Of a DNA stretch of 5,840 bases, positions 1 through 5,659 are shown in pieces. The position numbers were made by a program, and so were the translations under genes. Positions within the stretch are counted from its first letter, which is position 1. Every line of letters begins with the position of its first letter. Source of the stretch: Parachlamydiales bacterium (GTDB lineage: Bacteria; Chlamydiota; Chlamydiia; Chlamydiales; JAJFMK01); NCBI GenBank assembly GCA_020050175.1, contig JAGVKY010000193.1, forward strand, positions 1-5,840. The letters run 5' to 3'. The notes below the pieces were generated by a model that ran no database searches, was not told the DNA's origin, and worked only from the letters and a program-made list of their open reading frames with translations.

Positions 1-288
1 CCAGCCATTTTAAAAGATGCTGGCCGTGCCACCCTTTTCGGCTCTAAAACAGCAGGAGCAGGAGGGGCCGTTTCTTTCAACACTTTATTATCAAACCGCC
101 TTGGCATCTCAGGTCTCACATCAACCTCAAGTGTTGTTCTCCGCCCTAACGGTGAGCTCATTGAAGGAATTGGCGTTCAACCTGACATCGAATATCACAT
201 CACCCCTGAAGACTATCTCTTACACTTTGAACCCATGCGTCAAAGCATCCTCGAAGCCGTCGAAGATATGCTAAACGCCACACCATAA
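1..288 (+). CDS. CPAF-like S41 family serine protease, C-terminal 95 residues (5' end outside window)
   Basis: Reading frame 1 is open from the first base to a TAA stop at 286-288. It encodes the last 95 residues of a protease like the chlamydial secreted factor CPAF, which cleaves host and bacterial proteins. Hand alignment with the C-terminus of the gene at 1387-3087 gives about 58 identities in 95 positions and no gaps. Shared segments include PAILKDAGRATLFG, KTAGAGGA, RPNG and EGIG. The catalytic serine and histidine lie upstream of the window and cannot be checked. The segment that carries the CPAF catalytic glutamate (Glu558 in C. trachomatis; GIGIEPDI in the neighbour) reads GIGVQPDI here, so that residue is Gln (codon 178-180). 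The protein may therefore be inactive or have altered activity, unless the paralogue uses another residue. Family assignment is firm; activity is unknown. An ATG at 17 opens another frame but is only a shadow. Confidence 0.85.
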   Translation, partial: PAILKDAGRATLFGSKTAGAGGAVSFNTLLSNRLGISGLTSTSSVVLRPNGELIEGIGVQPDIEYHITPEDYLLHFEPMRQSILEAVEDMLNATP

Positions 289-370
289 GCACGATCCGAA
301 AGGATAAAAAAATAAAAATAGCAGGATGGAGAGGCATACGTATCAACCTAAGAGATGCTAAATTGAGACC

Positions 371-405
371 GTTACACAACAACGACAGTAACAATATTTT
401 TAATT
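371..405 (+). terminator. Weak candidate terminator after the upstream CPAF-like gene
   Basis: A 5-bp inverted repeat, GTTAC at 371-375 and GTAAC at 388-392, encloses a 12-nt loop. It is followed on the + strand by a T-rich run (about 395-408). It lies in the 131-bp spacer between the CPAF-like stop at 288 and the convergent ribD stop at 420, where a terminator is expected. The stem is short and the loop large, so this is a weak call. On the - strand no T tract follows it, so it would not serve ribD well. Nothing else convincing is seen in 289-419. Confidence 0.25.
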
Positions 406-419
406 CTTTAAAATCATGT

Positions 420-1421
420 TTATTTTGTGAGTCGGAACCAGGCGATTTCGACTGTGTCTCCGTAAAGAGCTGTTGATTCGGGGATAAATCGCTGAGGGGA
501 GGAAACGTGATCGAGCTCTCTTAAGGCTGTACCAACCCCGAAGATACGGCCATTTGTATGCGTGTAGAGGAGATCGATTAGATCTTCTTTCAGAAACGAA
601 GAAAGTATCTCTGATCCACCTTCCACCATGACCTGCAAAATTCCTCTTTGGCCGAGAATCTTGAGGGCATCTTGTAAGTTGTTTTCTCTAAGGATGATGT
701 CGAAGCCGTTTTGGATGCGACCGCGACGATCGAGGACAACACGAAGCGGCTGTGACGGAGGAAAAGGGGGATGGCGGACTGTGAGCTTTGGTTGGTCGCG
801 AAGAGCCGTTTCTGAGCCGACTAGAATAGCTTGTGATTCTGCTCGTAATTGATGAACTCTTTGCCGTGCTTTATCTGATGTGATCCATTGAGAATGGCCG
901 CTTGAGTCGGTCATTTTAGCGTCGAGAGAAGTTCCAATTTTGGCGATGACAAAGGGGAGGCCAGTTTTTCTTTGATGGAGATAGGGGCGTAGAGAGAGGG
1001 CAACTTCATCGGACAAGCAATTCTCAATAACTTCAAGACCTGCTTTTTTTAACCATGCGGTCCCTTGGCCTTTGACGTTAGGATCGGGATCTTCTATACC
1101 GATGATGACTTTACAAATACCCGACTGTACAATGGCCTCACAGCAAGGAGGGGTTCTTCCATGATGAGAACAAGGTTCGAGTGTTGTGATAAGAGTTGCT
1201 CCTTTGGCAAGCTCTTTGGCATCCTTTAAAGCCATCATCTCAGCATGTGATGAGCCGGGAGACTGCGTAAATCCCTTGCCGACAATCTTTCCCTCCTTGA
1301 TAACGAAGGCTCCCACCCATGGATTGGGAGGGGAGTGAAGCCGTGCTTTTTCGCCCCAAGTGATAGCTTCCCTCATCAAAGCAAAAATGTTAACATCGTC
1401 CAAGTCTTTGTTTCTAAGCAT
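420..1421 (-). CDS. ribD: Bifunctional diaminohydroxyphosphoribosylaminopyrimidine deaminase / 5-amino-6-(5-phosphoribosylamino)uracil reductase RibD
   Basis: Cytoplasmic enzyme for the second and third steps of riboflavin synthesis after GTP opening: deamination of the pyrimidine ring, then NADPH-dependent reduction of the ribose. The N-terminal deaminase domain (about residues 9-150) shows PPNPWVGA at 31-38, the zinc and catalytic motif HAE at 59-61, and EPCSHHGRTPPC at 82-93. H59, C84 and C93 are the expected zinc ligands and E61 the proton shuttle. The reductase domain (about 155-333) shows SLDAKM, SQWITSDKAR, LRAESQAILVG, a P-K-LTVR strand and VEGG at 266-269. At 333 residues it is slightly shorter than typical RibD (around 360) but looks intact. 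The start at 1421 is preferred: the family needs a few residues before the helix at MREA (16-19), and a purine-rich AGAAGAG lies upstream, though at long spacing. An ATG at 1376 is the alternative. Upstream, TTGGTA (1468-1473) and TAGAGA (1444-1449) form a poor promoter candidate inside the divergent protease gene. No FMN riboswitch is seen. Confidence 0.96.
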   Translation of the reverse strand: MLRNKDLDDVNIFALMREAITWGEKARLHSPPNPWVGAFVIKEGKIVGKGFTQSPGSSHAEMMALKDAKELAKGATLITTLEPCSHHGRTPPCCEAIVQSGICKVIIGIEDPDPNVKGQGTAWLKKAGLEVIENCLSDEVALSLRPYLHQRKTGLPFVIAKIGTSLDAKMTDSSGHSQWITSDKARQRVHQLRAESQAILVGSETALRDQPKLTVRHPPFPPSQPLRVVLDRRGRIQNGFDIILRENNLQDALKILGQRGILQVMVEGGSEILSSFLKEDLIDLLYTHTNGRIFGVGTALRELDHVSSPQRFIPESTALYGDTVEIAWFRLTK

Positions 1422-3087
1422 GTTTTTAATTTCTCTTCTACTATCTCTACCGCTTACTTCTTCGCCTTACCAAGAGGGCTTGGGAGTTATAAATCATCTT
1501 CGTTATCAATTTGAAACTAATTATGCTCCTAAATCTCTTAAGGAAAAAGCCTTCGGTTGGAACCTTCGTGAAGAGACAAAAAAATTAAAGAGCGCACTAA
1601 AATCTGAAGACTTCCAAACCTGGAGAAAAGCGTTAAAAGGTTTTTTTGATTCCACTCGTGATATTCATGTTCACGTCAGCTTCCAATCGAGTGGGTTTTC
1701 TACTCTTCCTTTTCAATTAGCAGAAAGTGAGGGCCGTTACTTTGTCGTCTATGTCGATAAAGAGTCTTGTCCAGATTGCCCCTTGCAAATCGGAGATGAA
1801 ATTTTGGGCTGGAATGGCGAGGCCATAGATGAGGTAACTCACCATTTTTTTGAAAAAGAATTTGGAAGGCTTCCCTTTTCAAGAAGTTGGTTTGAGCTTG
1901 TGGTGCGGTATCTAACTGTTCGTGATGGAGAGATGGGGGTTGAACTGCAAACAGGTGACGTGGAGATCGATTTCATCCGTCAGGAGGATCTTGGTCATGC
2001 AACACTCAAATGGAATGTAAGTCCAGAATTTTACCCACAAAAAATGGTTCCAAAAAGTCTTGTCGCAGAGAAAAGGTCCCCTTTACTCGAATTAGCTTCG
2101 ATCGAATCCTCTCTTTCTCCTATTTACACCCGTTTTGATACCAAGCAAAAGAAGAAAAATCTTTTTGCAATGGCTTCTAAAATTTCATTTCTTCCCCCCC
2201 TAGGTCCAATTCTTTGGCAAAGTTGGGAAAAAGATCCCTACCACGCCTACCTTTTTGAAACTCCGCAGGGAGCAAAAGTTGGTTATCTAAGAATTCCCCA
2301 TTTTCGCTTTGATAAAGAATCAGATTTCTTTTGTTTAACTAGACTCGTCCGAAAACTAAATGAAATGGACGCTTCTCTTTTAGTGATAGATCTTTTTCAT
2401 AATCCCGGGGGGTTAGCATTTAATATGTATGCCTCTGTTTCCCTTTTTATCGATCAGCCCGTTAAAGCTCTTTCCCAATGGGAGGTTATCTCAAGTTTAC
2501 AAATCCAAATGGCGATGCGGGTTAAAGAAATGTTAACTAGCCCTGATCTTTTCGAAGAGGAAAAGGAGCAGCGAAAAAGTTTTTTTGGTTATCCAGCAGA
2601 CGAAAGATTAGAAAAAAGTTTTTCAAGCTATGCCGATTTTGTTCTTGATCAAGCTGCGAAAGGATCTAAAATTTCGGAAGCTTATCCCTTTCTCGGAATT
2701 GAGGAGATCTTACCTCATCCAAAAACTCACTTTTCAAAACCTATTCTTATTTTGACAGATCCGCTCGATTTTTCATGTGCAGATTTCTTTCCTGCAATTT
2801 TAAAAGATGCAGGCAGAGCCACTCTTTTTGGCGCAAAAACCGCAGGGGCAGGGGGTGCCTTATCTCCACCTCTTTCTTTCCCTAATAGATATGGCATTTC
2901 CAGTTGCCGGATGACAACAAGTGTTTTGACGAGACCAAATGGAAAAATTGTCGAAGGTATTGGAATTGAACCAGATATAATGTATCATCTTACACCTCAA
3001 GACTTTCTTGAAAATTTCGAACCTGTCCGGCAGGAAATAGTTGGCGTCGTAGAAGAGATGCTAGGCTTGCGAGCAAAAAGTGAATAA
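1387..3087 (+). CDS. CPAF-like secreted S41 family serine protease, full length
   Basis: Homologue of chlamydial protease-like activity factor, a Sec-exported serine protease that chlamydiae release and that degrades host and bacterial proteins. Numbered from ATG 1387 (566 residues; C. trachomatis CPAF is about 600), the N-terminus is a signal peptide: Lys6, a hydrophobic core about 8-22, likely cleavage near 25-26 (LTSS/PYQ). A PDZ-like region with LQIGDEILGWNG lies at about 117-180. The catalytic set matches CPAF: His94 in RDIHVHVSF (CPAF His105), Ser463 in DFSCADFFP (Ser499), Glu528 in GIGIEPDI (Glu558). NPGG at 339-342 and KTAGAGG are further family motifs, and FLPPLGPILW at 268-277 matches FLPVIGPVIW of CPAF. 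Start choice is uncertain. GTG 1360 adds nine residues; ATG 1420 leaves a signal peptide without a positive charge; none has a good ribosome binding site. With starts at 1387 and 1421 it overlaps ribD by 35 bp head to head. A CxxC (Cys128, Cys131) sits in the PDZ-like region. Confidence 0.93.
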   Translation: MLTSSKSLFLSMFLISLLLSLPLTSSPYQEGLGVINHLRYQFETNYAPKSLKEKAFGWNLREETKKLKSALKSEDFQTWRKALKGFFDSTRDIHVHVSFQSSGFSTLPFQLAESEGRYFVVYVDKESCPDCPLQIGDEILGWNGEAIDEVTHHFFEKEFGRLPFSRSWFELVVRYLTVRDGEMGVELQTGDVEIDFIRQEDLGHATLKWNVSPEFYPQKMVPKSLVAEKRSPLLELASIESSLSPIYTRFDTKQKKKNLFAMASKISFLPPLGPILWQSWEKDPYHAYLFETPQGAKVGYLRIPHFRFDKESDFFCLTRLVRKLNEMDASLLVIDLFHNPGGLAFNMYASVSLFIDQPVKALSQWEVISSLQIQMAMRVKEMLTSPDLFEEEKEQRKSFFGYPADERLEKSFSSYADFVLDQAAKGSKISEAYPFLGIEEILPHPKTHFSKPILILTDPLDFSCADFFPAILKDAGRATLFGAKTAGAGGALSPPLSFPNRYGISSCRMTTSVLTRPNGKIVEGIGIEPDIMYHLTPQDFLENFEPVRQEIVGVVEEMLGLRAKSE

Positions 3088-3114
3088 ATAAAAGAGATTG
3101 CAGCTTGCACTCTC
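3081..3114 (-). terminator. Intrinsic terminator of tRNA-Arg
   Basis: Bases 3094-3114 form a hairpin: 4 bp (GAGA/TCTC), one T-C mismatch, 4 bp (TGCA/TGCA) and a 3-nt loop. On the - strand it is followed directly by TTTTATTTATT. It lies about 20 bp beyond the 3' end of the tRNA gene and starts six bases after the stop codon of the convergent protease gene. On the + strand the hairpin is followed by A-rich sequence, so it probably serves the tRNA only. Confidence 0.6.
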
Positions 3115-3134
3115 AAAGAAAATGTATTATAAAT

Positions 3135-3207
<73 letters not shown>

Positions 3208-3252
3208 ATGAGAAAGTGTTAACATTATCATAACCAAGAGATAAGTAAAACT
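3208..3252. promoter_or_regulatory. Short divergent promoter region between tRNA-Arg and the candidate effector gene
   Basis: Only 45 bp separate the tRNA 5' end from the start codon at 3253. On the - strand GATAAT (3224-3229) matches the sigma-70-type -10 box at five of six positions and would start RNA about 10 nt before the tRNA. TATCAT on the + strand (3226-3231) also matches five of six. No convincing -35 box is found for either direction. The 8-bp palindrome TGTTAACA lies at 3217-3224. The + strand start has only the weak purine-rich AAGAGATAAG upstream. Promoter activity is inferred from position and partial matches. Confidence 0.35.
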
Positions 3253-4668
3253 ATGGCAGTAACACCTGGCACACCTCATTCTTTACGCCCCATTCCTTTT
3301 TCTCCCGATCAGTATGACCAACTGTATCGTGCAGCAGCTGTACCGAATTCACCTGACGGATTCTATGCGATTGAAGATGCGATATGTCAAAACGACCAGG
3401 GTGTAAGACCTATAGGTACACAAGCAGAACGTTTTATTCTTCTTCGTTCTTTATTACTAAATCCCACATGGGGTTCTCGCTTTGGGGAAATTCCATTGGA
3501 GATTTGGAAAGAATTTATCCTCTCTCTTCCAAAAGATGGTAGCGAGGACTTCGAATTTTTTGGATTACTTCCTGCAGACTTATGGGCCAGTCTGATTGTT
3601 GAAATCGGTAAAGATAGAGATTCTTTTGATCTCGTCGAACGCATGGGGGTTTGGGAACTTGTACTCCCTGTTTTCGCTGATGTAACTCCGGAAGAATTAT
3701 TAGCTATGGTCAGAGCTCATAATACTCTTGAGGATACAGATTTCTGGAGTGATGTCTACCAAACTTTTACTGCAAGAAGATGGCGTGATCTTGTTCTTGG
3801 ACTTACAGTAGATCAACTAGCAGAACTTTTTTTCTACGACAAAAATGAATTTTTCCCTTCACCAATTAAAAGAATAAAACCTCAGATTTTTAATCTTTTT
3901 GATGAGGAAGCAGGGTGGTTAAAGGCTGCCCCCGAACTTATTAAAGAGTTGTGTCGAATCGTTTGGCTAGATCCAGAGACGGGTCTTTCATTGAAACTTA
4001 GATTGATTGCCCGCTCTATTAATCCCTACGAAGATCATCTATTAAGAGTTGAAGATTTTTTGGAAGCAGCTCTTTCCGTGATTAAATCGTTTCCTTTATT
4101 GGATGCTCTAAAGGAGCTTTATTTCCTAAAGGAAAATAAATCTTTTGGGGTAAGACTTACTCTACCTAATCAGAAAAAAATTAACGATCTTTTCCATATG
4201 ATGACCCCTTGTTTATGTATGGCTTTAGAAGCTGTTTTCAAAGATTATCCAAAGCATGCTCTTATGGATCTTTTTGAAACTGAAAAGAGAGGCGTTCAAG
4301 AGTGGCTCAATAATTCATTTAAAAAATCCGGTGTTGCTGAAGATGTCTTACAGGCAGAGGTCGACATTAATGCTGAGGTTGCTGCCTTCGTTAAATTTAT
4401 GAGGGATGAAGGAGGTGAAGGGGATGAGTTGGATTCCGACTCTGATGATTCGTCATCTGCCTCTCCATCCCCTTTTAACAGTCCACATCCCTACAATGGT
4501 GTAAGACCTCCAAGCGTCGACGTAACCCCACTAGCTCAAAGAAGAAAGCGGGAGGATTCAGAGCCAGCCGGGGGAGCTGCCTCAAGCAGCAAAAGAATCC
4601 GTAGAGATAGCGATGGCACAGGCGGACCTTCTGGCGACAAACGTCGCTCGCCATGGCTACGCGCTTAG
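3253..4668 (+). CDS. Uncharacterised protein with acidic/Ser-rich and basic NLS-like C-terminal tail; candidate host-nucleus effector
   Basis: I do not recognise this 471-residue protein. There is no signal peptide or membrane segment. Residues 1-20 are Pro-rich and flexible. Residues about 55-380 look largely helical, with regularly placed Trp (85, 111, 134, 165, 177) and two imperfect 26-residue units at 81-106 and 107-132 (PLEIWKEFI, then PADLWASLI). From 385 the composition changes sharply: acidic DEGGEGDELDSDSDD (385-399), a Ser/Pro-rich linker (400-428), then RRKR (430-433), thirteen residues, KRIRR (447-451), and a last basic KRR at 463-465. Two basic clusters at this spacing match the classical bipartite nuclear localisation signal, and the acidic Ser run suits eukaryotic CK2-type phosphorylation. 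Such tails are unusual in bacterial cytosolic proteins and common in effectors; a type III secreted nucleomodulin is my inference. The ATG at 3253 is the first Met in frame; no strong ribosome binding site is seen. It stands alone, diverging from tRNA-Arg. Confidence 0.85.
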   Translation: MAVTPGTPHSLRPIPFSPDQYDQLYRAAAVPNSPDGFYAIEDAICQNDQGVRPIGTQAERFILLRSLLLNPTWGSRFGEIPLEIWKEFILSLPKDGSEDFEFFGLLPADLWASLIVEIGKDRDSFDLVERMGVWELVLPVFADVTPEELLAMVRAHNTLEDTDFWSDVYQTFTARRWRDLVLGLTVDQLAELFFYDKNEFFPSPIKRIKPQIFNLFDEEAGWLKAAPELIKELCRIVWLDPETGLSLKLRLIARSINPYEDHLLRVEDFLEAALSVIKSFPLLDALKELYFLKENKSFGVRLTLPNQKKINDLFHMMTPCLCMALEAVFKDYPKHALMDLFETEKRGVQEWLNNSFKKSGVAEDVLQAEVDINAEVAAFVKFMRDEGGEGDELDSDSDDSSSASPSPFNSPHPYNGVRPPSVDVTPLAQRRKREDSEPAGGAASSSKRIRRDSDGTGGPSGDKRRSPWLRA

Positions 4669-4682
4669 CTTTAGCATGACCC

Positions 4683-4717
4683 AATTCTCGTAGCTATTCC
4701 ATTAGCTACGAGCAATT
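4683..4717. terminator. Strong hairpin between convergent genes (probable bidirectional terminator)
   Basis: Bases 4687-4696 and 4703-4712 form a perfect 10-bp stem (CTCGTAGCTA/TAGCTACGAG) with a 6-nt loop. It can be extended by AATT/AATT across one bulged C. It fills the 47-bp gap between the + strand stop at 4666-4668 and the - strand stop at 4716-4718, so it follows both genes. Neither strand carries a clear U tract after the stem, so it may act as a weak terminator or a 3'-end stabiliser. A second small hairpin (AAGAG/CTCTT) overlaps the last codons of the - strand gene. Confidence 0.5.
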
Positions 4718-5621
4718 AAAAGAGTTTGACTCTTCCCTTCAGAAGTCTATGATCGGAGGGGTTTGAGGTGTAATCTCCTAAACCGACAGGTTCAAAATCC
4801 CGATCTAGGGAAAATTGATTGGGGTCGGCAGGTTCAACTGATGAACCAAAAAGCATCGAGTAAATCGTTTTTGCAGCTGGAGCGGGATGTCTTTCAAAAA
4901 CAAAATCAATCTCCTTGAATATATTTGGATCTTTCGGATCGATGTTAGTGGCTTTATTGAGACGATGGGTTGTAAACCCTTGATCTTCTAAATTGGTAAA
5001 CCAAGGCTTATATTTTTCAGGGAAGGCATTCATATCGGCTCCCAAAATTTCGACTTTTCTCCCTTCCGCCTGCAAGTCATTCAGAGTGCTTAGAACAAGA
5101 TCTAAATATTCAGAACCTGCTGCTGTATCATCTGCTTCGATTTTTGACTTGTTTAAATTAAATCCGGGCACATGCAAAGAGGCAACCACACATTCTTTCC
5201 CAGTTTCTTTATCCCGCACAACGGCAATCGCCGCGTCTGATCCCCTAGAGTCATAAACACTGCAATTTTTTACTAATTCGAAGCGAGGACTTATGAGAAT
5301 GACAGCGTCAGGATTTTTTAAATCGGCTTTGACAAGCAGGTAGCCTTTTTCTATTAGCTTGTCAACAATGGGGCGTTGATGCTCTTTTGGTCTATATTCT
5401 TGGAGGGTATAGATGTCAGCCAGGTTCTTACCATCAGTCACTATGGCTGCATAAGAGCGCTCAATAACGGGGTATTGTGTAGCGATGTCATTCACTAAAT
5501 CGGCAGTTACTTCGACCTTTTCAGCAAGTAGATCTCCCGTAATTGCCTCTTTAAAATCATCTATTCCAGCTCCGATATTGCCAGAAACAACAGTGAAATC
5601 ATTTGAGTTAACTCCAGGCAT
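4716..5621 (-). CDS. Endonuclease/exonuclease/phosphatase (EEP) superfamily hydrolase
   Basis: A 301-residue metal-dependent phosphoesterase of the fold shared by exonuclease III, DNase I, CdtB and inositol-polyphosphate 5-phosphatases. The motifs occur in order: Asn15 in VVSGNIG, Glu75 in TLQEY (metal ligand), RGSDAAIAVV near 126-135, His150 in SLHVPGFN, Asp196 and Asn198 in GADMN, Asp239 in EIDFVF, and SDH at 289-291. All key residues are present, so the enzyme is probably active. The substrate (DNA, RNA, phosphoinositide or other) cannot be read from these motifs. There is no signal peptide or membrane segment. The spacing from Asn15 to Glu75 is long, suggesting an extra helical insert. 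The ATG at 5621 is chosen because AAGGAG lies 7 nt upstream; the longer frame from a TTG at 5666 lacks such a site. It follows an outer membrane factor gene by 38 nt on the same strand and may be co-transcribed with it. Confidence 0.88.
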   Translation of the reverse strand: MPGVNSNDFTVVSGNIGAGIDDFKEAITGDLLAEKVEVTADLVNDIATQYPVIERSYAAIVTDGKNLADIYTLQEYRPKEHQRPIVDKLIEKGYLLVKADLKNPDAVILISPRFELVKNCSVYDSRGSDAAIAVVRDKETGKECVVASLHVPGFNLNKSKIEADDTAAGSEYLDLVLSTLNDLQAEGRKVEILGADMNAFPEKYKPWFTNLEDQGFTTHRLNKATNIDPKDPNIFKEIDFVFERHPAPAAKTIYSMLFGSSVEPADPNQFSLDRDFEPVGLGDYTSNPSDHRLLKGRVKLF

Positions 5622-5628
5622 AGCGACT

Positions 5629-5634
5629 CTCCTT
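5629..5634 (-). promoter_or_regulatory. Shine-Dalgarno site that fixes the start of the EEP gene
   Basis: On the - strand AAGGAG lies 7 nt before the ATG at 5619-5621, which is near-ideal spacing. It is the only strong ribosome binding site in the window. It shows that translation starts at 5621 rather than at the upstream TTG at 5666. Confidence 0.85.
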
Positions 5635-5659
5635 TTAAAGCTAGAATCGCTCCTAAATG

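Noticed and set aside
17..274. An 85-codon + strand frame beginning with ATG at 17
   Set aside because: It is an alternative frame inside the clearly homologous frame-1 CPAF-like C-terminus.
302..330. ATCC-GAAA-GGAT hairpin beside an A-rich run, considered as a terminator
   Set aside because: The stem is only 4 bp. The run is A on the + strand, and on the - strand the T run comes before the hairpin, so it has the wrong polarity for either gene.
200..394. A 64-codon - strand frame with a hydrophobic stretch, resembling a small membrane protein
   Set aside because: About half lies antisense to the CPAF-like 3' end, the start would be TTG without a ribosome binding site, and no family pattern is seen.
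4475..4684. A 69-codon - strand frame opposite the effector tail
   Set aside because: It is a shadow of the low-complexity + strand coding sequence, with no start signal or homology.
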